Shown one piece after another: positions 53,601 through 64,000 of a DNA stretch of 64,000 nt. Source of the stretch: Euglena gracilis. Lineage: Eukaryota; Euglenida; Euglenophyceae; Euglenales. The stretch covers positions 71,732,914 to 71,796,913 of the forward strand of contig CP154956.1 in assembly GCA_039621445.1 (NCBI GenBank). The letters run 5' to 3'. Under the pieces are notes generated by a model. That model was not told the origin of the DNA. It made no database searches and was given only the letters and a program-made list of their open reading frames with translations. The translations under genes and the position numbers were made by a program. Each line of letters opens with the position of its first letter. Within the stretch, counting starts at the first letter, position 1.

Positions 53601-55016
53601 GTTTCTGAAGATGGAGAGGGAAAAATTATTTGCCTGGCGTTGGTTTGCAGTCGGTGTCTCAGAGGCAGGTTCTGGCGCCGTAACAGAGCGCTCCAAGCGA
53701 CCCAGTGGATTGGTTGCTTTCTTCAAGTCCACTCACACCAGGAGGGGTCTGGCTGGGCTGTACAGTGGGTATCAATTCACATTGAGTGTGCCCCGAATTG
53801 TCTTTCAGGGCGGTGCCCTTGAACAACGTGTTTTGCTTTGGCAATGTGAATTTGTGGCATTTGTCATCATATGATGTTTTCCTCTGCCTCATTACTCTTC
53901 GCTGGCAAATGCATGGAATTGTGCTTCTGTCTAAGCTTAAGGGTTCGCAGTGGGCCCCCCAATTTGAGTTGACGGTGTGCGTTCATTATTGGATCGGACC
54001 CAGGGGTGTGACACTTATTTGGGCACCACCTGAAAGCGGTTCAATGGGTGGCTTTTTTGCAGGAGGAGGTGCTCACTTTTTTTTGGATTTCACTTTCGGG
54101 CCTGCCAGGGGGGGTCTTGACCGACTCCAGGGGGGTACCCAGGACCCCCCCCAAAGGTCAAAGTTTTTCTTCCAGCGCTTTGCGCCGAAAATTTTTTGCA
54201 TTTTTGAGAATTTTTTTGCCCAAAAAGTGCCCAAAGTGGCAGTTTTGGCCGTTTTGGGGGTAAAAATTCTTCGGCCCAGCGCTTCGCGCCAGGCCGAAAA
54301 ACGGTCACCCAGACCGCGCCACTGTTTAGGTGGGGGTTGTCCCCTCCCCCCTGCTGGACCGGTGGGGAGGGTCCGACCCCCACCCCCACCCCCTCCTATC
54401 GAACCCTGGGGGGTTCTGCTTGCAGGGCTAGCCGGTGGAATTTTTTCCCGGCGCAAAGGGCCAGATTTTTTTTGGCCCCCAAAGCATGCCAAAAATGCCC
54501 ATTTTTTTTAGAATTTTTTGTATTTTTTTTGAACCAAAATCAGCCAGAAAACACATTTAAACCCTATTTCCACCTTGGCGTGCAGTGCCAAAGGAAAATC
54601 TTTTCCGGTCGGGGGGACCCCCGTACCCCAAAGGGTGGAAGTCTAGCCAATGTCTTTTACCCAGTCCCCAGTTAAATGGCTGCCAATGGAGGAACGAACG
54701 CCAGTGACCCCCCCGTCTGTCAGCAAAATCTGATGGTAGCCGCAGCCAAAGCATCTCACCGGTGCTTTTGATTAATTTTCCTCTCAGCCATCTTTAGACA
54801 TCAAAGCCACTTATTTTTGATGCTTGGAGGTATTTTCCCCCGCCATTGTGGCCCTCGCTCACTGCAGGCCGAATGCTGTTGCGGTGGTTTGGCCATCTGC
54901 TGTTGGTTAGCCCCTTGGTGCGTGACAGGCAAGGTATGCGGTGCGCTTCCCAGGAGCTCTTTGCTACATATCCTGTCCATATGAGTGGCCTTTGGTCCGG
55001 TACCAAGTTCTACGTG

Positions 55017-55062
<46 letters not shown>

Positions 55063-57804
55063 TGGGTTCACAATAAGCTTCTGTCATTATTAGTGAAGTC
55101 CATCCCTCCCTGCATTTGTAACATGAAGGTATTTTTTTTCTTTGACACTTTCTTTTGAATTCCTGACCCCAGTTGAAAAATTGCCTCCCCTCTCTCGTCC
55201 CTGTTCCTGGTGTCTCAGGTCTGGGCCTGGGTCTTAGTGTAGTCATCGGCCTCTTTGCCCACGCTAACCATGTGTGTTTCTGTTCTTGTCCAGACATTCA
55301 TTTAGTGTGTATCCCAAAAAAATTTTGTGTGTCATGTACGTCACCCCAGAAAATTTTGTGTACCACCTGTGTATCACCAAAAATTTTTGTGTATCACATG
55401 TGTATCACCAAAAAAGTGTACCACCTGTGGATCACCAAAAAGATACCGAAAATTGGCCAAAAATTTCATTTTGTAACTAGAAAAATTTTATCTGTTGTGA
55501 TGCTCGAAGCCGGAGGCACCGCAGGTCACTTTTTTCCCAACCAGCGCCTCCCAGCGCTGTCAAAAAATTTGGGGCCAGCAAAGCAGCCCAGCAAAGCCAG
55601 GCTGGACTGAAAAAGTTCCTGCCGAGGATTTTTGAAAACGGGTCAAAAATGGCCAAAATACCTTTTTGGAGATTTTTTTTCCTGGGATTTTCACCCATTT
55701 TTTTTTTTGCTAAAAAACCCCATTCTGCTGGATTTGGATTTTTTTTTGCCACTTTTTGGGTACGCGCCAGGTCCCCCCCCCCACCCCCCCGGGGGGGGGG
55801 GTCCAGCCAACACCTTTTTTCCCAGCTGGCCTGCGGGACCTCCTTGGGATTCTTTCAAAAAAAACCTCTGCTCGTGATTCAATTTGTTTCACTCAGCGAT
55901 GTTGATCCTTTGTCAGAAGGGATTTGTTTTCCTGGTTCTGCGAGTCATTTTACCATAAAAAGTCCCGAAGAAAAATCCCCGAAGAAAAAGGTAATTTGTT
56001 GTATTGATGATGATGATTGATTCGAAACCCAATGCTTCGACGTTTGTCGAAGGAGCTTTCAAATCTGATGGGTTTGATTCCTGCGAAATGAGGGCGTCGC
56101 TTAAGTTGCCACAAGAGTTTTATTTCTTTTCTAGGTGCCCGAAGGGCCACCGGATGGCAACGAATTTTTGATTTTCGATGTGCCAAAATGGGCAAAAAAT
56201 ATGTGTCGGCACCCGCGCAAAGAAAATTCCTTCGGCGCCGAAGGCACCGAAGGAAAATTTTGATTTGTTGCCCCCGGAAATACCGTAAAACCTGGTGGGG
56301 GTTGGACCCCCCCACCAGCAGGATGGGGGTGGGGGGAGTGGGGTGTCCCCCACCCATCACCCACAGGGTCCTCCCTGGCAGTGCATTTTCCTGCGCTACA
56401 TCTATTGATGTTCTCCAGTCCCCTTCTGGATTGGGAGTGGCTGACCCCAGGGTTCGGCATAAGGAAGGTGTTCGGACTCAGGTGGGATTGGTCTGGATCC
56501 CTGTGGCAGGTGGGGGATGGAGCTGGACCCCCACCATCCGGCCTAGCGCAGGGGAGGGTATCCCCAACGTTCAATTTTTATTATTATTTTTGGTGCCGAA
56601 AAGTCGTTGGCATTTTTGACATTTTTGCCCAAAAAGACCCAAAATGGCACGTTTGGCCAATTTTTGGGGTAAATGTTTTCAACCTGGCATTTTGTATCGA
56701 GCCAATAATCGTTCACCCGGATCGTGCCACTATTGACGTAGGAAGTGGGGTCGTCCTGCCACCCGCCCGATGGGGGGGGGGTCCGACCCCCCACCTGCCC
56801 TAAAATCGAACCCTGGCTAACCCAACTTCGCAATGCATAAACGTCTTTCGGGCGTCTGTGGTCCTTTGAGCGAAATTCCACTGCAGTCTTCTCCTCCCCT
56901 TCCTTCCTCCACCTCCTCCCAACAACCACAGGTGGTGCACACCCGCTATGTGGTGCGAGCACGGTCGACATCCGTATTAGGCAGTCCACCTGCCTGAAAT
57001 TCAATTATTAGCTGTTTTAAGGTACTTTCATTCTCAAGAGGTGGGATAATTTGACTTTGAAGAGAGAAAATTTGGAACTTTTCTCATTGACAATGCTAAA
57101 ACTGGCTCATTTTCCCCAAGAATGCCCCCGAATAGAGTGTTTGTATTTTCTTTTTGCGATTGTCAAGAGCCCAAACAATGTGTTTTTGTTTCAAAGGATG
57201 CAGTGTGAAGTGGGCGGATGTTGGAAACAGAATGAGGGGGATGTTTACATTTTCCATTATTTTTTTCTTATTGTCTTGCTTTTTCGGATCTGCCTTTTGT
57301 TTTGCCTTTGTGGCATTGTTTTGAATACACTTTGGGAGCTGAATGTGCAGACATCAACGACACCAGAACGCTTGCCAAGGGCGGATCGGACTGCCTAAGA
57401 TGCATCGTCCCTTATGATGGTGTTGAAGATTGCCTCCGCAACATCGCCAAGGAGGGGTACGCATTTGTTTCCACGCAAACGCTTGTGGGATCTCCGTCGG
57501 GTGGTCGGTGACATGCGCCCGTATAGGTGCAGACCTTCGCCTGCAAGCAGTCCTACATACCTACCACACACATTTGTGGGTTGATGCGATGCCCTGTGGT
57601 GTGCAAGGTTGGTGCATTTGAAGCACTGTTGCTGTGTGAGTGGGCAGGGTGGGTAGGTCGTGTGCCAACCCCTTCAGCCTCCCAAATTCCGCGCCCAGAG
57701 CTCTGGCCTTCCTGGCGGGCTTGCCGTGGTCCATCCTCGCCGCGCTCATCGACCAAGTCGTCCAGGGGGTCGTCGAGGGCATCACCCAGGCCCCGCAGGG
57801 CTGA
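47671..57804 (+). CDS. Mitochondrial carrier family protein, seven exons
   Basis: Exons with GT-AG borders: 47671-47892, 48631-48787, 51170-51344, 53611-53827, 54868-54933, 57351-57507 and 57678-57804 (stop TGA). Phases agree at every junction as assigned; the exon 3-4 junction is the least certain. Repeat 1: TAPLFRVKVLLMAEKEG (P-x-[DE]-x-x-K-like, Asp replaced by Phe) and YSGIWGCIKAIYQNQGISGF with WRG. Repeat 2: LHGVLYAMVWDFLLYPLELA and GLVAFFKSTHTRRGLAGLYS with G. Repeat 3: LLLVSPLVRDRQDINDTR and VPYDGVEDCLRNIAKEGY. The last exon is a hydrophobic helix, ALAFLAGLPWSILAALIDQV. This is the six-helix, three-repeat plan of SLC25 carriers of the inner mitochondrial membrane; the substrate is not inferable. 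Two of three signature acidic positions are atypical. The 5' exon(s) before 47671 are not identified. Introns of 0.17-2.4 kb are full of repeats. Confidence 0.68.
48430..48535. repeat. TTTA and GCT microsatellites in carrier intron 1
   Basis: TTTATTTATTTATTTAATG, then GTTGCTGCTGCTGCTGCTG, inside the intron 47893-48630. Confidence 0.8.
49238..50627. mobile_element. 1.39-kb element with CCGACCAGGG minisatellites and 6-bp duplication
   Basis: Ends CCAGGCACCTACGGCC and CCATAGGTGCCTGG are inverted. The hexamer CCAGGA is duplicated exactly at 49232-49237 and 50628-50633. Subterminal GGGCCGACCAGGGCCGACC arrays (49250-49375, 50520-50600) and GATGCTGGGC / GATGCAGGGC arrays (49450-49520, 50355-50402) sit inside each end. 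It lies in intron 2 of the carrier gene. Two plus-strand exon-like blocks lie inside (next entry). The superfamily is unclear. Confidence 0.82.
49592..50253 (+). CDS. Possible two-exon gene inside the 1.39-kb element
   Basis: Block 49592-49696 has acceptor CCCTCCCCCGCAG and donor GAAG/GTATCG and reads HSSMPFMSAHASASAAVLDL, SVPLREVCDSPGAE. Block 50148-50253 has acceptor TCCTCTCCTTCAG and donor GG/GTGAGG. Joined in phase it gives VEEAAWSGEARLAVVAAAGE and a Gly/Ala run. Another frame of block 2 is open too (RDWQWLLLLERQRWDRLEEL), which argues for caution. The minus strand also has a long low-complexity ORF. No family recognised. Confidence 0.25.
53996..54420. repeat. C/G-run repeat family G in carrier intron 4
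   Basis: Core TTTTTTTGCCCAAAAAGTGC, CCAAAGTGGCAGTTTTGGCC, ends GGGTCCGACCCCC and TATCGAACCCTGG. Related copies sit at 47330-47580, 55500-55830, 56120-56380, 56500-56815 and 62220-62640. Non-coding. Confidence 0.55.
55015..55060. repeat. TG dinucleotide microsatellite
   Basis: Uninterrupted TG run of about 40 bp in carrier intron 5. Confidence 0.95.
55500..56830. repeat. Repeat family G copies in carrier intron 5
   Basis: Three copies (about 55500-55830, 56120-56380 and 56500-56815) share GCCCAAAAAGACCCAAAAT-like cores, GGGGTCCGACCCCCC ends and TCGAACCCTGG. A CTTCGGCGCCGAAGG stem is at 56229-56243. No coding evidence apart from the flanking carrier exons. Confidence 0.5.
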
Positions 57805-58683
57805 GTGGTGTGGCCACTGCGTCGCTGGAGGGGCGGTGTGTGCCATGGATCGCTGGGCTGTTTATTTTCGAAAAGGGACGGCAGCATTCTGATGATGGCA
57901 TCATTTGTGGTGGAGGTCCGTTGGTGTGTCATTATGGTACAGCGGTTTCTTAAGCCAGACGGGACCCTACCCTGGGGAGGGGGTCCAGCCAGCAGCTCAC
58001 AGCTGCCCCCCCCCACTAGTGGGTCCGCTGAAATAAAGTTCGGGCCACAGAGTGCGAAATTTTTTGAAGAAAGCGGTCAAAAAATGGCCAAGCCCATGTC
58101 CTGGTAACCCGTGTTCTGGTTTCTTGATGTCGTGCTGGTGCGTGGGCCTTCCAGGCAACTTCCAGGCAGAAAGTTCCCCTGGTGTGCACACTTCTCCTCA
58201 CAGCCTCACCCTGAGTCTGACCTCCTCGGCTGGACTCGCCTGCCCACCTTGACTGACGGAGCTGTTGCTGTTTCCTTACGTCCTGCCCCACCCCCCCTTT
58301 GTCCTGTCTCTCATCGGTGCCGGTCCATGTGGCACCCACGACGCGCATGGCGTCAATACAGAACGATATGCTCTCTGCGTGGCACGGAGCTGTTCAAGTG
58401 GGGTTTGCACTGGTCAAGATCATCTTTCTCACTACAGTTTGGTCCAGAGGAGATATTTTTTTTTCGAGGTTGGGGCTTCTGGAGGGGGGGGGCAGGGATA
58501 GATGGGAAGCTTTTCGGCTTTGAGGGAGGTGGTTGGGGGGGTCCTGACCACCCCCAGAGGCCCTCTATCACCCCCCATTCGCCGTTTTGGCCGCCGACAT
58601 GCATGACCCGTATTCCGGCGCGCTTTTGTGGCCCAAAACAGCCATTTTTGGGGGGTCCCAGAAAATTTGGAATCCTCACTTTT

Positions 58684-58916
58684 GGTTACCTGGAGCCTCC
58701 AGGGAGGCTCCAAGGAGGCTGGTTACCTGAGCCTCCCTGGAGCCTCCCTGGAGCCTCCTGGAGGCTCCCTAAAAAGGAGCCTCCCTGGAGGCTGGTTACC
58801 TGAGCCTCCCTGGAGCCTCCTGGAGGCTCCCTAAAAAGGAGCCTCCATGGAGGCTGGTTACCTGAGGAGCCTCCTGGAGCCTCCCTGGAGCCTCCTGGAG
58901 CCTCCGGCAGGTAACC
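58684..58916. repeat. GGAGCCTCC palindromic array, left
   Basis: Bounded by GGTTACCTG and GGCAGGTAACC (inverted ends). Consists of alternating GAGCCTCCCTGGAGCCTCC and GGAGGCTCCCTAAAAAGGA units of about 75 bp. Flank AATTTTGTACACAGGCC at 58917-58933 is mirrored left of the second array. Confidence 0.85.
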
Positions 58917-58984
58917 AATTTTGTACACAGGCCATGTTCAACCCTCCATCTTTGCATCCGTTATATATTTACACACACAAATGA

Positions 58985-59240
58985 CGTTTGTTTGTTTGCT
59001 ATTTATGCCATGCCCCGCCAATTGCAGAAAGAATTGAAAACCACTTATCTATTTGCCACAAAGACGCCATGTCCGCCTGATTTTGCTTTTACGGTTTTCC
59101 CGTACGCTGTGTCTGCCGATTTGTTGAAAACCATTTGTCCATTCGCCACAAAGACGCCATGTCCGCCTGAATTTGCTTTTACCGTTTACCCGTTTGCTAT
59201 TTACGCTTTGTCCGCCAAATTTTGTCCACACAAAAGGATG
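58985..59240. repeat. 90-bp tandem duplication
   Basis: AAGACGCCATGTCCGCCTGA, then TTTGCTTTTAC.GTTT.CCCG, occurs at 59061 and 59151 with similar lead-in (TGCCACAAAG/CGCCACAAAG). 59290-59460 downstream is C-run text. No gene supported. Confidence 0.7.
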
Positions 59241-59659
59241 TTGTTATTAGGGAGCAGGGGAGGGTTTCCTTGTTTTAAGGTCTAATTCTTTTTTTTTCTT
59301 TGGTAGTTCGGGCCTTCCCCCTCCCAGCCCTCGGGGAGGGGACCCTCGGGGGGGAGTGGGCCGCAGGCCCCACATCCCTCCGCTCCCCCCCTCACCCCCC
59401 TCAGCCCCCCCTCCCCCGCCCCCCTCCCCCCCGGGCACAGCCAAACAAACACCACTTTGGATTTCACATGACCCTTTTTTTTGCACGGCAAATAATTAGG
59501 TACAATTCTGGCCGAATAAAGTCATTTTTGGCTTCAATTAAGCTCTATGTTGCCTCCCAGCCTCCCATTTCACCCATCTTGGCTTTTTGGCAAAATGGTT
59601 TTGTTTTGTTTGCTAATTTCGGCTAATTTGCATTGATTTGGGCAAATAATGGGCTAATT

Positions 59660-60945
59660 TGGGTCAAAATACAGACGCTGTACAAGATGCAGATGCAGGA
59701 CAAGATGTCGTGGACGTAGATCCTAGACGAGATGCAGATGCTAGACAAAATGCAAACGCTGCACAAGATGCAGATGCTGGACAAGATGTTGTGGATGCAG
59801 ATGCTGGACAAGATGCAGATGTTGGACAAAATGCAGTGGACGGAGATGCTGGACAAGATGCAGATGCTCGACAAAATGCAGTGGACGGAGATACTGGACG
59901 AGATGCAGATGCTGGACAAAATGCAGACGCTGGACAGGATGCAGCTGGACAAGATGTCGTGCACGTAGATGCTGGACAAGATGCAGATGCTGGACGAAAT
60001 GCAGACGCTGGACAAGATGCAAACGCCGGACAAGATGCAGTGGTTGCAGTTGCTGGACGAGATGCAGATGCTGGACAAAATGCAGACGCCGGACAAGATG
60101 CAGATGCAGGACAATATGTCGTGGATGCAGATGCTGGACAAGATGCAGATGTTGGACAAAATGCAGTGGACGCAGGCACTGGACGAGATGCAGATGCTGG
60201 ACAAAATGCAGACGCTGGACAAGATGCAGATGCAGGACAAGATGTCGCGGACGCAGATACTAGATGAGATGCAGATGCTAGACAAAATGCAAATGTTGCA
60301 CAAGATGCAGATGCTGGACAAGATGTTGTGGATGCAGATGCTGGACAAGATGCAGATGTTGGACAAAATGCAGTGGACGGAGATGCTGGACAAGATGCAG
60401 ATGCTGGACAAAATGCAGCTGTTGGACAAGATGCAGATGATGGACAAGATGCAGTGGTTGCAGATGCTGGACGAGATGCAGATGCTCGACAAAATGTGGA
60501 CACTGGACAAGATGCAGATGCTGGACAAGATGTCGTGGACGCAGATGCTGGACAAGATGCAGATGTTGAAATTAGCCAAAAAGCAAATCTCAGAACTCCA
60601 GAACAACAACACCAGAAATGTTCCTGCTGCAGACCAGTTCGCAGAGCTTCAATCACAGTTCCTTGGACAACATGCAAATGCTAGACAAGATGTATTGGTT
60701 GTAGATGTTGGAAAAGATGCAGATGCTGGACAACATGCAGTGGTTGCAGATGCTGGACAAGATGCGGATGCTGGACAAGATGCATATGCTGGACAAGATG
60801 CAGTGGATGCACATATTGGACGAGATGCAGATGTTGGACAAGATGTACATGCTGGACAAGGTGCAGAGACCACACAATATGCAAATACTGGACAAGACGT
60901 TGACATTGGACAAGATTCAGACACCGGACAAGATTGAATGCTATT
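59660..60945. repeat. 1.3-kb minisatellite of an 18-bp GATGCAGATGCTGGACAA unit
   Basis: About 70 degenerate units of GATGCAGATGCTGGACAA with CAGTGGACG-type variants. Because the unit is 18 bp with few stop-forming changes, at least two plus and two minus frames stay open for 200-340 codons: DADAGQ, MQMLDK, ILSSIC and SCPASA hexapeptide repeats. I cannot tell which, if any, is translated. A short non-repeat patch at 60560-60660 (NARNVPAADQFAELQSQFLG in one frame) interrupts it and may be a remnant of real coding sequence. Confidence 0.85.
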
Positions 60946-61123
60946 CAAGATGCAGACGTTGTCCAGATGTTTCACGTCTCTTCTTCTTGTGCCTCGCCGT
61001 GCCTGCATTATCCCATGTCACATCCCCGGCGAGTAACTGCTGATTCATGCATTTCGAGTCTACAACACCACCGATTGCATCACGGCCCACGACTTCTCCC
61101 ATTGTCGGCCTGTGCACAAAACT

Positions 61124-61398
61124 GGTAACCCGAGCCTCCCTGGAGCCTCCAGGGAGGCTGGTTACCTGAGCCTCCCTGGAGCCTCCCTGGAGCCTCCTGG
61201 AGGCTCCCTAAAAGGGAGCCTCCCTGGAGGCTGGTTACCTGAGCCTCCCTGGAGCCTCCCTGGAGCCTCCTGGAGGCTCCCTAAAAAGGAGGCTCCAGGG
61301 AGGCTGGTTACCTAAGCCTCCCTGGAGCCTCCCTGGAGCCTCCCTGGAGCCTCCCTGGAGCCTCCCTGGAGCCTCCCTGGAGCCTCCGGCAGGTAACC
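61124..61398. repeat. GGAGCCTCC palindromic array, right
   Basis: Bounded by GGTAACCCG and CGGCAGGTAACC, same unit as 58684-58916. Preceded by GGCCTGTGCACAAAACT, the inverse of the flank after the left array. Confidence 0.85.
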
Positions 61399-61429
61399 TC
61401 CAGTGCAGGATTCCATTTTTGCGGTAGAC

Positions 61430-62045
61430 CCATTTTTGGGGGAGTTTTTTTGGGTCGTTTTTGGGTCAAAAAATCGGGGTTTCCAAAATATCTGACAATG
61501 AAGCAAAATCAAAGAAAATGTCTGGAGAGCAAAAATGAAGCCCTTGGAATGCCCTATCCAACCCTGGTTTATTTTTCTCCTAACTCTTCGTGTAGCCCGA
61601 GTTACGGCCAGTTTTCGGCCAATTTTGGCCCATTTCTGGGGCCATTTTGGGCTGTTTTTGGGGTCAGAAAATCGACGTTTCCAAAAATATCTCGAAAATG
61701 AAGCAAAATCAAAGGAACCGTCCGGAGACCTAAATTGAAGCCCTTAAATGCCCTATCTAAGGGTATTTTGATTTCCCCGTACCTCCCCGCCCAGCCCGAG
61801 TTACGGCCATTTTTCGGTCAATTTTGGCCCTTTTGTGCATACAAATTTTTGCCATTTCAAAAGTCGAAAAAAATCGAAAAGAATTTTTGTCTGAAACCAT
61901 GTTTTTTGGCCTCCCAGACCCGGAAAAACTGTTTTTGAGCCGAAAACGAGCGTTTTTCAACCCCCCCCCCCAGCCCCCCGTTTTTGGCCCGAAACCCATG
62001 GAGTTTGGGTCAAAACCAGGCCAAAAAGTCGAAAAAATCCAACAT
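61430..62045 (+). repeat. Repeat family A, best copy, with upstream tandem unit
   Basis: AAATGAAGCAAAATCAAAG and TGAAGCCCTT..AATGCCCTAT occur twice about 190 bp apart (61495-61560, 61690-61760). They are followed by the GGCCTCCCAGACCCGGAAAA to CCATGGAGTTTGGGTC unit. No coding. Confidence 0.7.
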
Positions 62046-62049
62046 AACG

Positions 62050-63470
62050 AGTATGGGCTGTATGGGGGGGTTAACACTTCAGAAATTTCTGTAAGATCAC
62101 TGAAAGTTACTGTAAATTGCAGGTGTGTAATTTGTAAATTATAAATTACGCGAAATTTGCAATGCTAGTCTTTTTGGCCTTCCATTACGTGCAAGTCTTA
62201 TCAAGAGCTCAGCACTATTCAAAACCTGGTCCCGACCCCCCCCCCCTGGATGTTGGGAGGGGGGTATGGACCTCCCAGCCCCCCCCCTGGACAGATTCCA
62301 AAAAACCAAATTTTTTCTTCCAGCGCTTCCTGGAAAATGAGCAAAATGCCCTTTTCCCTCACTTTTGAGCATATTGCCCATTTTCTCATGTTTTGGTGTT
62401 TTGCAGATGAAAAATATGCAAAAAAAATCAAAAATGATCATTTTGAATTTATTTTCAAAGAGAAAATTCAGGATTTTTGACCAATTTTGGCCTGGTATCT
62501 GGGCCTTGGCCAGTCCACAAAACCGAAAATTTTTCCGGTTCCCCTTCAGTAGGAGGGGAGGGGAGTCCGACCCCCCCCCCCCGTTTTGGGAGGGGGTCCG
62601 ACCCCTACTCATCTATCCCGGGGGGGGGATCTTTTTGGGGTTTTGAAAATTGCACCAAAAGCAGGGAGAGAGAGCTCCCCAGTGCTGAATGGGAAACCTT
62701 CGGGTGGTGGATGGGGGTTGACGACACCCCCCATCTCCATCCTTCTGGGTTGGGGGGCTTCGTCCCCTCTCCAGTTTGCTAGCAGTCTTGATGTTAAGGT
62801 CGAAAATTCGGCACAGAAGCGCCAAAAAATAATTTTTTTTCAGTCCCCAACAGCTTCAAAGGATCACAGTGCCATGGTGGGCAGGGGGGGGTCGACTCCC
62901 CCAACAAAGCCTTCCTGTACAAATCCCGCTCAGGGGGGAGTGGCTGTGGAGCACCTACCCAGGCCCTTGAAAGAAGGCAGGGTGGAAGAATGTCGGCTGC
63001 CACCCGCTCTGTGTTTGTCTTGCCCCAAGGTGTGTTTCAAGGGGGATGTGGTTACCCTTCTTTTCATATTTTGGAGCCTGTGGGCTGAGCAATTTTCGTT
63101 CCAGACGTGGAGCTGGGGTTGGCTTAAGCTGTTCTAGCCTTGGCCACATCCAGTCATGTCTTTCTGCAGCCAGAACCCTGCCCCCCCGTCCATCCTCCCT
63201 CAATATTTCCTTTCCAGTTTCCGGATGTGCTTCTATCTACTCTAAATCTTTAAGTTGCTGAAGCAGTGATGGAAACTCGCCGGGTGTGCTTTTGGCAACA
63301 TCAAGCAATGTTTTTCTTGTGCTCATCCCTTGTGTGGAAATATTCACACAAATTTTCCCACTGGCAGGAGAACGGACGAATTAAAAAAAGGCAACTCAAG
63401 GAATGGCGGAGTGTGTGAGGTTTTGAAGCACGATGCATTCAGATAAGCGCTGGGTGTTACTTTGAGAGTG
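62050..63470. other. Repeat debris and spacer, no supported gene
   Basis: 62220-62640 is family G text with GGTCCGACCCC ends. On the minus strand 63200-62960 there is a protein-like frame (AAERHDWMWPRLEQLKPTPA, PRLERKLLSPQAPKYEKKGN) with no recognised family and no clear borders. Confidence 0.35.
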
Positions 63471-63480
63471 CAGGGGGGGG

Positions 63481-63592
63481 GAAAATTGATATCCGCAATT
63501 TTTCCGCAATTTCCGCAATTTTCCGCAATTTCCGCAATTTTCCGCAATTTTTCCGCAATTTCCGCAATTTTTCCGCAATTTTTCACCATTTT
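63481..63592. repeat. TTTTTCCGCAATTTCCGCAA minisatellite, copy 1
   Basis: About ten units of CCGCAATTT(T)(T), led by AATTGATATC. A second array at 63873-63960 starts GATATCAATTTTTCCGCAA and ends CCGATATCAATTCCCC. Shared GATATCAATT borders suggest element ends. Confidence 0.85.
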
Positions 63593-63614
63593 TTTGAAGA
63601 ATTTTTTCCCCACC

Positions 63615-63836
63615 ACCGAAGATGGAAGATGCAATGAGTTCAAGCCATTCTTCAAATGGATCAACAGGTGTGCTATTGTGTTTTGTTGTCCCCCCCCAGT
63701 TTACCAATTTTTCTCACAGGTGCACCACTGGCCACAGGATTGGGTGCGTCCCACCTGTGCAAAGAACATCAAGCGTGTTGATTTGTGCTCGCCTGCATCG
63801 ATGTGGGTGTTGCGGTGTTCTGAACCTCACAATTGA
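63615..63836 (+). other. Possible exon pair, unrecognised
   Basis: FFPTTEDGRCNEFKPFFKWI precedes a possible 53-nt intron (63668-63720, GTGTGCTATT to TTTCTCACAG). After it VHHWPQDWVRPTCAKNIKRV, DLCSPASMWVLRCSEPHN and a stop would be one frame; the frame in phase with the donor is different. Uncertain. Confidence 0.2.
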
Positions 63837-64000
63837 AAATTTTCTAAGTCCCCCCAAGCAGAAATGTGTATACCCGATATCAATTTTTCCGCAATTTTTC
63901 CGCAATTTCCGCAATTTTTCCGCAATTTTCCGCAATTTTTCCGAAGGCCTCCGATATCAATTCCCCCCCCCCCCCTGGAGAGTGGCTGGGTTGTTTCTCC

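Noticed and set aside
59623-60677. Cys/Ser-rich and Ser/Ala-rich minus-strand proteins of 329 and 337 aa
   Set aside because: They are alternative frames of an 18-bp minisatellite; four frames are open for the same reason.

Overview
This window is nuclear DNA of a protist-like eukaryote. The evidence is spliceosomal introns with GT-AG borders and consistent phases, a tRNA gene, a mitochondrial-carrier gene split into seven exons, non-LTR (LINE) retrotransposons, and very dense DNA-transposon debris. I cannot name the species. Long C/G, A and T runs cover the window, and many reading frames break exactly at such runs, so some 'frameshifts' may be base-calling errors.

Layout. 0-10 kb: repeat debris, two copies of a hAT-like MITE (8-bp target duplications), an LINE fragment with RT motifs B and C (5.55-5.75 kb), and a decayed minus-strand coding region (3.6-4.3 kb). 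10.7-14.6 kb: a candidate mobile unit with a multi-exon gene for a helix-turn-helix plus PHD-finger protein, flanked by 33-bp direct repeats and an outer inverted repeat. 14.6-20.9 kb: MITEs with C/G-run ends, foldback hairpins and a few orphan exon-like ORFs. 20.9-26.75 kb: a long LINE whose ORF opens with a 2A-like peptide. It carries RT, a CCHC knuckle and a restriction-like endonuclease domain, and is broken by three insertions and two internal inversions. 27-28.1 kb: a tandem array. 28.5-29.7 kb and 33.9-34.7 kb: two more 5'-truncated LINE copies. The second has a 13-bp target duplication and lies about 60-70 bp from a tRNA gene. 30.06-30.26 kb: a Tc1/mariner-type transposase remnant.

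36.2-37.6 kb: a second, apparently intact three-exon paralogue (430 aa) of the helix-turn-helix/PHD gene on the minus strand, flanked by GC-rich palindromic modules that also occur alone elsewhere. 38-47 kb: repeats and MITEs. 47.67-57.80 kb: a mitochondrial carrier gene whose kilobase introns are full of repeats, including a 1.39-kb element with perfect 6-bp target duplications. 58.7-61.4 kb: a 1.3-kb minisatellite open in several frames between two inverted, palindromic G+C-rich arrays. 61.4-64 kb: more repeats.

The two-copy helix-turn-helix/PHD gene with its flanking repeat systems is the best candidate for an undescribed system. The 2A-bearing LINE with a restriction-like endonuclease and the large set of perfect foldback hairpins come next.
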